Assembly: GCA_948144175.1 (NCBI GenBank)
Contig: CANXME010000899.1
Location: 1 to 64,000 of the forward strand
Length of the DNA stretch: 64,000 bases
Reading direction: 5' to 3'
DNA from: Closterium sp. NIES-65
Taxonomy: Eukaryota > Streptophyta > Zygnematophyceae > Desmidiales > Closteriaceae
The translations under genes were made by a program, and so were the position numbers. The notes under the pieces were generated by a model. The model was given only the letters and a program-made list of their open reading frames with translations, made no database searches and was not told where the DNA came from. This document shows, in pieces, positions 1 through 11,453 of this stretch (the stretch's first letter is position 1; each line of letters opens with the position of its first letter).

Positions 1-3000
1 GGACGTGGACGTGGACGTGGACATGGACGTGAACGTGGACGTGGACGTGGACGTGGACCTGTTCGTGGGACGTGGACATGGACGTGGACGTGGACGTGGA
101 CCTGGATGTGGCGTGGACGTGGACATGGACGTGGACGTGGACATGGACGTGGACGTGGACCTGGTCGTGTACGTGGACGTGGACGTGGACCTGGACGTGG
201 ACAGTGGACGTGGACGTGGACGTGGACATGGACGTAGACGTGGACGTGGACGTGGACATGGACGTGGACGTGGACGTGGACATGGACGTGGACGTGGACA
301 TGGACGTGGGACGTGGACATGGACGTGGACGTGGACATGGACGTGGAACGTGGACATGGACGTGGACCGTGGACATGGACGTGGACATGGACGTGGACGT
401 GGACGTGGACATGGACGTGGACGTGGACGTGGGACGTGGACATGGACGTGGACGTGGACATGGACGTGGACGTGGACATGGACGTGGACGTGGACATGGA
501 CGTGGACGTGGACATGACGTGGACGTGGACATGGACGTGGACATGGACGATGGACGTGACGTGGACCGTGGACATGGACGTGGACGTGGACATGGACGTG
601 GACGTGAACGTGGACGTGGACATGGACGTGGACGTGGACATGGACCGTGAACGTGGACGTGGACGTGGACGTGTACCTGGTCGTGGACGTGGACGTGGAC
701 GTGGACGTGGACGGTGACCTGGACGTGACGTGTGGACGTGGACGTGGACGTGGGACATGGACGTAGAACGTGGACGTGGACGTGGACGTGGACACATGGA
801 CGTGGACGTGGACGTGGACATGGACTGGACATGGACGTGGACGTGGACATGGACGTGGACATGGACGTGGACTGGACGTGGACATGGACGTGGACGTGGA
901 CATGGACGTGAACGTGGACATGGACGTGGACCTGGTCGTGGACGTGGACGAGGACGTGGACCTGGACCAGGACGTGGACGTGGACGTGGACGTGGACATG
1001 GACGGTAGACGTTGACGTGGACGTGGACGTGACGGGACGTGAACATGGACGTGGACATGGACGTGGACGTGGACATGGACGTGGGCATAGACGTGGACGT
1101 GGACGTGGACGTGGACGTGGACGTGGACTGGACGTGGACTTGACGTGGAGGTGGACGTGGACGTTGGACGTGGACGTGGACGTGGACGTGGAGATGGACG
1201 TGGAACGTGGACGTGGACGTGGACATGGACGTGGACTGGACGTGGACGTGGACATGGACATGGACGTGGAATGGACTGGACGTGGACGTGGACATGGACG
1301 TGGACGTGGACATGGACGTGGACGTGGACGTGGAGGACGTGGACCGTGGAGGACTTGGACGTGGACGGTGGGACATGGACGTGGACGTGGACGTAGGACA
1401 TGGACGTGGAGGACTTGGACGTGGACGTGGACGTGGTCGTGGACGTGGACGTGGACTGGACGTGGTCGTGGACGTGGACGTGGTCGTGGACGTGGACATG
1501 GTCGTGGACGTGGACGTGGACGTGGATGTGGACGTGTACGTGGACGTGGACATGGACGTGGACGTGGACGTGGACGTGGACGTGGACATGGACGTGGACA
1601 TGGACGTGGACATGGACGTGGACGTGGACGTGGACGTGGTCCGTGGACGTGGACGTGGGACATCGACGTGGACGTGGACATGGACGTGGACGTGGGACGT
1701 GAACGTGGACGTGGACATGGACATGGACGTGGACGTGGACGTGGACGTGGACGTGGACGTGGACTTGGACATGGACGCTGGCCGTGGACGTGGACGTGGA
1801 CATGGACGTGGACAGTGGACGTGGACGTGGACGTGGACGTGGACCTGGACGTGGACGTGGACGTGGACGTGGACATGGACGTAGACGTGGACGTGGACTG
1901 TGGACATGGACGTGGACGTGGACGTGGACCGTGGACGGTGGACGTGACGTGGACGTGGACGTGGACGTGACGTGGACGTGGACCTGGACGTGGACGTGGA
2001 CGTGGACGTGGACGTGGACATGGACGTAGACGTGGACGAGGTCGTGGACGTGGACGTGGACGTGGACATGGACGTGGATGTGGACGTGGACGTGGACATG
2101 GACGTGGACGTGGACGTGGACATGGACATGGACGTGGACGTGGACGTGGTCGTGGACGTGGACGTGGACGTGGACTTGGACGTGGACGTGGACGTGGACG
2201 TGGACGTGGACAATGGACGTGGACGTGGACGTGGACGTGGACGCGGACTGGACATGGACATGGATGTGGACGTGGACGTGACGTGGACGTGGGACGTGGA
2301 CATGGACGTGGACGTGGACTGGACATGGACATGGACGTGGACGTGGACGTGACCGTGGACGTGGACGTGGAGGATGGACGTGGACATGGACGTGGACGTG
2401 GACGTGGACGTGGACGTGGACATGGACGTGGACCTGGATGTGGACGTGGACGTGGACGTGGACATGGACGTGGACATGGACGTGGACGTGGACTAGACGT
2501 GGACGTGGACGTGGACGTGGAGGACTTGGATGTGGACATGGACGTGGACGTGGACGTGGACATGGACGGAGGACGTGGACGTGGACATGGACGTGGAGGA
2601 CTTGGACGTGGACGTGGACATGGTCGTGGACGTGGACCGGGACGTGGACGTAGACGTGGACGTGGACGTGGTCGTGGACGTGGACATGGTCGTGGACGTG
2701 GACTGTGGACGTGGATGTGGACGTGGACCGTGGACGTGGACGTGGACGTGGACCATGGACGTGGACGTGGACGTGGACGTGGACGTGGACATGGACGTGG
2801 ACATGGACGTGGACGTGGACGTGGACGTGGACATGGTCGTGGACTGTGGACGTGGACGTGGACGTGGACGTGGACTGTGGACGTGGACGTGGACGTGGAC
2901 ATGGACGTGGACGTGGACCTAGACCTGGACGTGGACATGGACGTGGACATGGACGTGGGACGTGGACGTGGACGTGGACATGGACGTGGACTGTGGACAT

Positions 3001-3990
3001 GGACGTGGACGTGGACGTGGACGTGGACGTGGACATGGAGGTGGACGTGGACATGGACGTGAACGTGGACGTGGACGTGGACGTGGACCTGGTCGTGGAC
3101 GTGGACATGGACGTGGACGTGGACGTGGACCTGGACGTGGACGTGGACGTGGACATGGACGTGGACGTGGACGTGGACATGGACATGGACGTGGACGTGG
3201 ACGTGGACGTGGACCTGGACGTGGACTTGGACGTGGACATGGACGTGGACGTGGACATAGACATGGACGTGGATGTGGACGTGGACATGGACGTGGACGT
3301 GGACATGGACGTGAACGTGGACGTGGACGTGGACGTGGACCTGGTCGTGGACGTGGACGTGGACGTGGACGTGGACCTGGACGTGGATGTGGACGTGGAC
3401 GTGGACGTGGACATGGACGTAGACGTGGACGTGGACGTGGACATGGACGTGGGCATAGACGTGGACATGGACCGTGGACGTGGACATGGACGTGGACGTG
3501 GACATGGACGTGGACGTGGACATGGACGTGGACGTGGACTATGGACGTGAACGTGGACGTGGACGTGGACGTGGACCTGGTCGTGGACGTGGACATGGAC
3601 GTGGACGTGGACGTGACCTGGACGTAGACGTGGACGTGGACATGGACGTGGACGTGGACATGGACGTGGACGTGGACCTGGTCGTGGAACGTGGACGTGG
3701 ACGTGGACCTGGACGTGGACGTGGACGTGGACGTGGACGTGGACATGGACGTAGACGTGGACGTGGACGTGGACATGGACGTGGACGTCGGACGTGGACA
3801 TGGACGTGGACGTGGACGTGGACGTGGACGTGGACATGGACGTGGACGTTGGACATGGACCGTGGACGTGGACATGGACGTGGACGTGGACATGGACGTG
3901 GACATGGACTGTGGACGTGGACGTGGACTGGTGGACATGGACGGTGGACGTGGACGTGGACGTGGACGTGGACACGTGGACGTGGACATG
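1..3990 (+). repeat. Indel-rich left part of the hexamer array
   Basis: In this part the six-base phase is broken repeatedly by single-base gains and losses, such as GTGGGACG, GTGACGTG and GGACTGGAC. Open frames therefore switch often. From about 4,000 rightwards such slips become rare and one frame stays open for more than 900 codons. A recurring block of about 38 bp, starting GTGAACGTGG and ending CCTGGTCG, occurs near 3,060, 3,312 and 3,548 and again near 4,120 and 4,385. This shows local higher-order repetition of roughly 240-260 bp. The slips may be true variation or lower consensus accuracy near a contig end. Confidence 0.7.
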
Positions 3991-4619
3991 GACGTGGACG
4001 TGGACATGGACGTGGACATGGACGTGGACGTGGACGTGGACGTGGACATGGACGTGGACGTGGACATGGACGTGGACGTGGACGTGGACGTGGACATGGA
4101 CGTGGACGTGGACATGGACGTGAACGTGGACGTGGACGTGGACGTGGACCTGGTCGTGGACGTGGACGTGGACGTGGACGTGGACCTGGACGTGGACGTG
4201 GACGTGGACGTGGACGTGGACGTGGACGTGGACATGGACGTAGACGTGGACGTGGACGTGGACGTGGACATGGACGTGGACGTGGACGTGGACATGGACG
4301 TGGACATGGACGTGGACGTGGACATGGACGTGGACATGGACGTGGACGTGGACGTGGACATGGACGTGGACGTGGACATGGACGTGAACGTGGACATGGA
4401 CGTGGACCTGGTCGTGGACGTTGACGAGGACGTGGACCTGGACCAGGACGTGGACGTGGACGTGGACGTGGACGTGGACATGGACGTAGACGTTGACGTG
4501 GACGTGGACGTGGACGTGGACATGGACGTGGACATGGACGTGGACGTGGACATGGACGTGGGCATAGACGTGGACGTGGACGTGGACGTGGACATGGACG
4601 TGGACGTGGACGTGGACTG

Positions 4620-7600
4620 GACGTGGACGTGGACGTGGAGGTGGACGTGGACGTGGACGTGGACGTGGAGATGGACGTGGACGTGGACGTGGACGTGGAC
4701 ATGGACGTGGACGTGGACGTGGACGTGGACGTGGACATGGACATGGACGTGGAAGTGGACGTGGACGTGGACGTGGACATGGACGTGGACGTGGACATGG
4801 ACGTGGACGTGGACGTGGAGGACGTGGACGTGGAGGACTTGGACGTGGACGTGGACATGGACGTGGACGTGGACGTGGACATGGACGTGGAGGACTTGGA
4901 CGTGGACGTGGACGTGGTCGTGGACGTGGACGTGGACGTGGACGTGGTCGTGGACGTGGACGTGGTCGTGGACGTGGACATGGTCGTGGACGTGGACGTG
5001 GATGTGGACGTGTACGTGGACGTGGACATGGACGTGGACGTGGACGTGGACATGGACGTGGACATGGACGTGGACATGGACGTGGACGTGGACGTGGACG
5101 TGGTTGTGGACGTGGACGTGGACATCGACGTGGACGTGGACATGGACGTGGACGTGGACGTGGACGTGGACATGGACATGGACGTGGACGTGGACGTGGA
5201 CGTGGACGTGGACTTGGACATGGACGTGGCCGTGGACGTGGACGTGGACATGGACGTGGACGTGGACGTGGACGTGGACGTGGACGAGGTCGTGGACGTG
5301 GACGTGGACGTGGACATGGACGTGGATGTGGACGTGGACGTGGACATGGACGTGGACGTGGACGTGGACGTGGACATGGACATGGACATGGACGTGGACG
5401 TGGACGTGGACGTGGTCGTGGACGTGGACGTGGACGTGGACTTGGACGTGGACGTGGACGTGGACGTGGACGTGGACATGGACGTGGACGTGGACGTGGA
5501 CGTGGACGTGGACTGGACATGGACATGGACGTGGACGTGGACGTGGACGTGGACGTGGACATGGACGTGGATGTGGACGTGGACGTGGACATGGACGTGG
5601 ACGTGGACGTGGACTTGGACGTGGACGTCGACATGGACGTGGACGTGGACGTGGACGTGGACGTGGACGTGGACATGGACGTGGACGTGGACGTGGACGT
5701 GGACGTAGACATGGACGTGGACGTGGACGTGGATGTGGACGTGGACGTGGACGTGGACATGGACATGGACGTGGACGTGGACGTGGACATGGACGTGGAT
5801 GTGGACATGGACGTGGACGTGGACTTGGACGTGGAGGACTTGGACGTAGACATGGACGTGGACATGGACGTGGACGTGGACATGGACGTGGACGTGGACG
5901 TGGACGTGGACATGGACGTGAACGTGGACGTGGACGTGGACATGGACGTGGACGTAGACGTGGACGTGGACATGGACGTGGACGTGGACGTGGACATGGA
6001 CGTGGACATGGACGTGGACGTGGACGTGGACGTGGACGTGGACGTGGACGTGGACGTGGTCGTAGACGTGGACGTGGACGTGGACGTGGACGTGGACATG
6101 GATATGGACGTGGACGTGGACGTGGACATGCACGCGGACGTGGACGTGGACGTGGATGTGGACAGGGACGTGGTCGTGGACGTGGACATGGACATGGACA
6201 TGGACATGGACGTGGACGTGGACGTGGACGTGGACATGGACATGGACATGGACGTGGACGTGGACGTGGACGTGGACGTGGACATGGACGTGGACGTGGA
6301 CCTGGACGTGGACGTGGACCTGGACGTGGACGTGGACGTGGACGTGGACATGGACGTGGACCTGGACGTGGACGTGGACGTGGACGTGGACGTGGACATG
6401 GACGTGGATGTGGACCTGGTCGTAGACGTGGACGTTGACGTGGACGTGGACGTTGACGTGGACATGGACATGGACGTGGACGTGGACGTTGACGTGGACA
6501 TGGACGTGGACGTGGACGTGGACGTGGACCTGGACGTGGACGTGGACGTGGACGTGGAAGTGGACATGGACGTGGACCTGGACGTGGACGTGGACGTGGA
6601 CGTGGAAGTGGACATGGACGTGGACCTGGACGTGGACGTGGACGTGGACATGGACGTGGATGTGGACCTGGTCGTAGACGTGGACGTTGACGTGGACGTG
6701 GACGTTGACGTGGACATGGACGTGGACGTGGATGTGGAGGACTTGGACGTGGACATAGACGTGGACGTGGACGTGGACATGGACGTGGGCGTGGACGTGG
6801 ACTGGACGTGGACGTGGACGTGGAGGTGGACGTGGACGTGGACGTGGACGTGGACGTGGACGTGGAGATGGACGTGGACGTGGACGTGGACGTGGACATG
6901 GACGTGGACGTGGACGTGGACGTGGACGTGGACATGGACATGGACGTGGAAGTGGACGTGGACGTGGACGTGGACATGGACGTGGACGTGGACATGGACG
7001 TGGACGTGGACGTGGAGGACGTGGACGTGGAGGACTTGGACGTGGACGTGGACATGGACGTGGACGTGGACGTGGACATGGACGTGGAGGACTTGGACGT
7101 GGACGTGGACGTGGTCGTGGACGTGGACGTGGACGTGGTCGTGGACGTGGACGTGGACGTGGTCGTGGACGTGGACATGGTCGTGGACGTGGACGTGGAC
7201 GTGGATGTGGACGTGTACGTGGACGTGGACATGGACGTGGACGTAGACGTGGACGTGGACGTGGACATGGACGTGGACATGGACGTGGACATGGACGTGG
7301 ACGTGGACGTGGACGTGGTCGTGGACGTGGACGTGGACATCGACGTGGACATGGACATGGACGTGGACGTGGACGTGGACGTGGACGTGGACATGGACAT
7401 GGACGTGGACGTGGACGTGGACGTGGACGTGGACGTGGACTTGGACATGGACGTGGCCGTAGAAGTGGACGTGGACCATGGACGTGGACGTGGACGTGGA
7501 CGTGGACGTGGACGTGGACGAGGTCGTGGACGTGGACGTGGACGTGGACATGGACGTGGATGTGGACGTGGACTTGGACATGGACGTGGACGTGGACGTG

Positions 7601-8880
7601 GACGTGGACATGGACATGGACATGGACGTGGACGTGGACGTGGTCGTGGACGTGGATGTGGACGTGGACTTGGACGTGGACGTGGACGTCGACGTGGACG
7701 TGGACGTGGACGTGGACATGGACGTGGACGTGGACGTGGACGTGGGACGTGGACATGGACGTGGACGTGGACGTGGACCTGGACGTGGACGTGGACGTGG
7801 ACCTGGACGTGGACGTGGACGTGGACGTGGACGTGGACGTGGACGTGGACGTGGACGTGGACATGGACGTGGACGTGGACGTGGACGTGGACGTGGACGT
7901 GGACGTGGACGTGGACTGGACATGGACATGGACGTGGACGTGGACGTGGACGTGGACGTGGACGTGGACAGTGGACGTGGACGTGGACGTGGACATGGAC
8001 GTGGACGTGGACGTGGACGTGGACTTGGACGTGGACGTCGACGTCGACGTCGACGTGGACGTGGGACATGGACGTGGACGTGGACGTGGACGTGGAGGTG
8101 GAGGTGGACGTGGACATGGACATGGACGTGGACGTGGACGTGGACGTAGACATGGACGTGGACGTGGACGTGGACGTGGATGTGGACGTGGACGTGACGT
8201 GGACCATGGACATGGACGTGGACGTGGACGTGGACATGGACGTGGATGTGGACATGGACGTGGACGTGGACTTGGACGTGGAGGACTTGGACGTAGACGT
8301 GGACGTGGACATGGACGTGGACGTGGACATGGACGTGGACGTGGACGTGGACATGGACGTGAACGTGGACGTGGACGTGGACATGGACGTGGACGTGGAC
8401 GTGGACGTGGACATGGACGTGGACGTGGACATGGACGTGGACATGGACGTGGACGTGGACGTGGACGTGGACGTGGACGTTGTCGTGGACGTGGACGTGG
8501 ACGTGGACGTGGACATGGACGTGGACGTGGACGTGGACGTGGATGTGGACATGCACGCGGATGTGGACGTGGACGTGGATGTGGACAGGGACGTGGTCGT
8601 GGACGTGGACATGGACATGGACATGGACATGGACATGGACGTGGACGTGGACGTGGACGTGGACATGGACATGGACATGGACATGGACGTGGACGTGGAC
8701 GTGGACGTGGACGTGGACATGGACGTGGACGTGGACGTGGAGGTGGACGTGGACGTGGACGTGGACGTGGACATGGACGTGGACCTGGACGTGGACGTGG
8801 ACGTGGACGTGGACATGGACGTGGATGTGGACCTGGTCGTAGACGTGGACGTTGACGTGGACGTGGACGTTGACGTGGAC
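4620..8880 (+). repeat. Higher-order duplication within the hexamer array (~2.2-2.4 kb offset)
   Basis: The order of rare variants in about 4,620-6,430 is repeated in about 6,800-8,880. The paired GGAGGAC variants near 4,817 recur near 7,014. The GTGTACG variant at 5,011 recurs at 7,214. The unusual ATGCACGCGG at 6,128 recurs at 8,551. The offset grows from about 2,200 to 2,423 bp, so the copies differ by internal gain or loss of units. The same GGAGGACTT, GGTCGT and GTGTACG succession is also seen in degraded form near 1,340-1,540, suggesting an older third copy. Extents are approximate because no alignment was computed. Confidence 0.7.
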
Positions 8881-9286
8881 ATGGACGTGGACGTGGACGT
8901 GGAGGACTTGGACGTGGACATGGACGTGGACGTGGACGTGGACGTGGACATGGACGTGGACGTGGACGTGGACGTGGAGGACTTGGACGAGGAGTTGGAC
9001 GTGGACGTGGACGTGGACGTGGTCGTGGACTTGGACGTGGACGTGGACGTGGACGTGGACATAGACGTGGACGTGGACTTGGACGTGGACGTGGACGTGG
9101 ACGTGGACGTGGACATGGACGTGGACGTGGACGTGGACGTGGACGTGGACGTGGAGGTGGACGTGGACATGGACGTGGACGTGGACGTGGACGTGGACTT
9201 GGACGTGGACGTGGACGTGGACGTGGACGTTGACGTTGACGTGGACATGGACGTGGAGGTGGACGTGGACATGGACGTGGAGGTGG

Positions 9287-9748
9287 ACGGGGACGTGGAC
9301 GCGGACGGGGACATGGACGTGGACAGGGACGGGGACGAGGACGCAGATGCAGACGTGGACAAGGACGCGGACGTGGACGAGGACACGGACGCGGACGTGG
9401 ACGTGGACGCGGACGCGGACGAGGACGCGGACGCGGACGTGGACAGGGACGTGGACGTGGACGCGGACATGGACGCGGACGTGGACAGGGACGGGGATGT
9501 GGACGCGGACGTGGACGCGGACGCGGACGTGGACGCGGACGGTGACGTGGACGCAGACGCGGGCGTGGATGCGGACGTGGACGGCGTGGACGCGGACGCG
9601 GACGCGGACGCGGACGTGGTCGTGGACGCGGACGCGGACGTGGACGCGGACGCGGACGCGGACGTGGACGCGGACGCGGACGTGGACGTGGACGTGGACG
9701 TGGACTGGACGTGGACTGGACGTGGACGCGGACGCGGACGGGGACGCG

Positions 9749-9788
<40 letters not shown>

Positions 9789-9829
9789 TGGACGCGGACG
9801 TGGACGCGGACGAGGACGCGGACGAGGAC
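9287..9829 (+). repeat. GGACGC (CpG-rich) subfamily block in the hexamer array
   Basis: For about 540 bp the dominant or co-dominant unit changes from GGACGT to GGACGC, with GGACGG, GGACAG and GGACGA variants. GGACGC is almost absent elsewhere in the 10-kb array. The block begins after a transition zone with GGAGGT units (9,255-9,285) and ends where GGACGT returns at about 9,830. Such a sharp block fits local amplification of one mutant unit rather than independent mutation. Confidence 0.85.
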
Positions 9830-10213
9830 GTGGACGTGGACTGGACGTGGACGTGGACGTGGACGTGGACGTGGTCGTGGACGTGGACGTGGACGTGGAC
9901 GTGGACGTGGACGTGGACTTGGACGTGGACGTGGTCGTGGACGTGGACGTGGACGTGGTCGTGGATGTGGTCGTGGATGTGGTCGTGGAGGTGGACGTGG
10001 AGGTGGACGTGGAGGTGGAGGTGGACGTGGAGGTGGACGTGGACGTGGACGTGGACGTGGAGGTGGACGTGGACGTGGACGTGGACGTGGACGTGGAGGT
10101 GGACGTGGACGTGGACATGGACGTGGACGTGGACATGGACGTGGACGTGGACGTGGACGTGGACGTGGACGAGGTCGTGGACGTGGACGTGGACGTGGAC
10201 ATGGACGTGGATG
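9830..10213 (+). repeat. Terminal hexamer segment with GGAGGT and GGTCGT variants
   Basis: The last ~380 bp of the hexamer array returns to GGACGT. It has clustered GGTCGT units (about 9,872-9,987) and GGAGGT units (about 9,985-10,100). At the right end the bases TGGAC at 10,214-10,218 fit both the hexamer and the following 17-bp unit, so the junction cannot be placed more finely than about 5 bp. Confidence 0.8.
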
Positions 10214-10411
10214 TGGACCAGGCAAGCTCCTGGACCACGCAAGCCCGTGGACAAGGCAAGATCCTGGACCACGCAAGCTCCTAGACCATGCAAGCTCTTG
10301 GACCAGGCACACTCCTGGACCATGCAAGCTCTTGGACCGGGCAGGCTTCTGGACCAAGCAAGCTTTTGTACCAGGCAAGCTCCTGGACCAGGCAAGGTCC
10401 TGGACCACAAG
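10214..10411 (+). repeat. 17-bp satellite, plus orientation (short left remnant)
   Basis: About 12 copies of a 17-bp unit (CTCCTGGACCAGGCAAG, with variants such as CACGCAAG, CTCTTGG and AAGCTTTT), read on the plus strand. It is the same family as the large array at 16,617-31,486. It shares that array's variant pair of a GGCAGGCTTCTGG unit followed by CCAAGCAAGC, seen here near 10,340 and many times in the large array on the opposite strand. The right boundary is an orientation flip centred on the palindrome CAAGCTTG at 10,408-10,415. Confidence 0.93.
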
Positions 10412-10994
10412 CTTGCATGGTCCAGGATCTTGCTTGGTCCACGAGCTTGCCTGGTCCAGGAGCTTGCCTGGTCCTAGAGCTTGCCTGGTCCAAGAGCTTG
10501 CCTGGTCCACGAGCTTGCCTGGTCCAGGAGCTTGAGCACCTAGCACCTAGAGCAGCAGCCGCACCTGTACCTGGAGCAGGAGACACACTAGCACCAAGAG
10601 CAGCAGCCGCACCAGCAGCCAGAGCAGCAGGCTCTATATCCGGGTCAGGCGGTATGAACAGGTGACCGGCACGGTCAGCACTAGTAGGCAATGCATACAT
10701 GGCAGTGAGAATAGCATCATAGTCAAGAGCAAATATATCTACCCTCTGCCTAAGCAACTCCACCCAGTCGGAGAGATCAGCCTCGTTGCCAAACTCGGTA
10801 CGCCAGGCGTCGCTCAGACGGGCGAAGCAGCGGGACGGTGTGTGACTAGGCGTCCCACAAGGCTGACCAGTCCGAGCACCAGTGCGAATCACGTAAGAGC
10901 AGCGAACAGAACTGAGAGACCCTCTACTCTGAGCGTACCACTCACGAAGCTGCTGGGGCGTGAGAGACGCGCGTGGGCGTCGCTGGAGCTGCAT
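10281..10994 (-). pseudogene. gag-like fragment of element 1, reading through into satellite
   Basis: From the first in-frame ATG at 10,994 the frame runs 237 codons to a stop at 10,281. Only the first ~153 codons belong to the retroelement; the rest is 17-bp satellite read as protein. Residues 12-22 contain TPQQLREWYAQ. Residues 32-56 form a C-X13-C-X4-H-X4-C pattern (Cys32, Cys46, His51, Cys56), whose last part has the C-X4-H-X4-C spacing of retroviral-type zinc knuckles. It is followed by an aromatic and acidic helix-rich stretch (about 59-105). Gag would coat element RNA in cytoplasmic particles; the zinc knuckle normally binds that RNA. The usual first spacing is C-X2-C, so X13 is atypical. 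The rest of gag-pol is lost, so this is not functional. I recall similar peptides in green-algal copia elements, but this was not searched. Confidence 0.55.
10412..10534 (-). repeat. 17-bp satellite, minus orientation (short)
   Basis: About seven units of the 17-bp family in reverse orientation, reading GCCTGGTCCAGGAGCTT on the plus strand. The block stops at 10,534, where GGAGCTTG is followed by non-satellite sequence from the truncated retroelement. Its orientation matches the large minus-oriented array that resumes at 16,617. The retroelement and 371-bp block between them therefore interrupts one orientation domain. Confidence 0.92.
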
Positions 10995-11442
10995 CTGGCC
11001 GCCGCCAGTAGAAGCAGGAGCAGGAGTAGCAGCAGTAAGGCAGGCAGCCAAGCAAGCAGCAGGCAGCGCGCTAGTAATGCAGGGGCTCACCAGTGGTGGA
11101 GAATGGCGGGGCTCACAAGGGAGGTGGCGGGGCCGCGGTGGAGAATGGCGGCAGGGGCCGCGACGAAGGGCGGCAAGGGCCGCTAAGAAGAGCGGCGGGG
11201 CCGCGTCAAGAGAGGCGGCGGGGCCGCAAGGCAGGGTGGCGGGGTCGCGACGAAGGGCGGCAGGGGCCGGAACGAAGGGCGGGGCCACGACGAGAGAGGC
11301 GGGGCCGCGATGAAAGAGGCGGGGCCGCGCGCCTCGGGGCGCGCGCCAGAAAGAAAATCGCCGCGCGCCGTTGGCGTGCGACAAATCGAGTAGCAGCGGA
11401 AGCAGTAGTAGGGCCTTAGGAACAGTTCCCACGAGGGAACCT
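10995..11442 (-). other. GC-rich leader of element 1 with irregular ~21-bp GGGGCCGC repeats
   Basis: This stretch lies between the primer-binding site and the first ATG of the gag-like frame. On the plus strand between about 11,125 and 11,335, GGGGCCGC or a near copy recurs roughly every 20-22 bp in its latter half (for example 11,280, 11,301 and 11,321) and less evenly before that. The frame of the downstream gag is open across the region but has no ATG until 10,994. It is probably untranslated leader or a low-complexity extension. It encodes Ala/Pro/Arg-rich sequence with no recognisable domain. Confidence 0.55.
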
Positions 11443-11453
11443 GCTCGATACCA
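11443..11453 (-). other. Primer-binding site of element 1 (initiator Met tRNA type)
   Basis: The minus strand reads TGGTATCGAGC immediately after the CA that ends the LTR. The common plant copia site is TGGTATCAGAGC, complementary to the 3' end of initiator methionine tRNA. The copy here matches with one base missing. Its position directly behind the LTR is the strongest evidence that the LTR call is right. Confidence 0.7.

Larger units (their letters stand above)
1..10213 (+). repeat. GGACGT hexanucleotide satellite array
   Basis: About 10.2 kb of tandem GGACGT (about 1,700 units) that runs off the left edge of the window. Common variant units are GGACAT, GGACCT, GGTCGT, GGATGT, GGACTT, GGAGGT and GGACGC, and they cluster locally rather than being scattered. 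The period is a multiple of three and no common unit makes a stop codon, so all six frames stay open over long distances. They give Val-Asp, Gly-Arg and Trp-Thr dipeptide runs on the plus strand, and Thr-Ser, Arg-Pro and Val-His runs on the minus strand. These are a by-product of the repeat and not evidence of a protein. Each canonical unit has one CpG. The array ends abruptly against the 17-bp satellite at about 10,214. Confidence 0.97.

Noticed and set aside
2919..10546. Two minus-strand open frames of more than 2,300 codons across the hexamer array, and plus-strand frames of 915 and 1,158 codons
   Set aside because: The repeat period is a multiple of three without stops, so every frame is open. 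The products are dipeptide runs that switch at each indel, with no domain and no codon signature.
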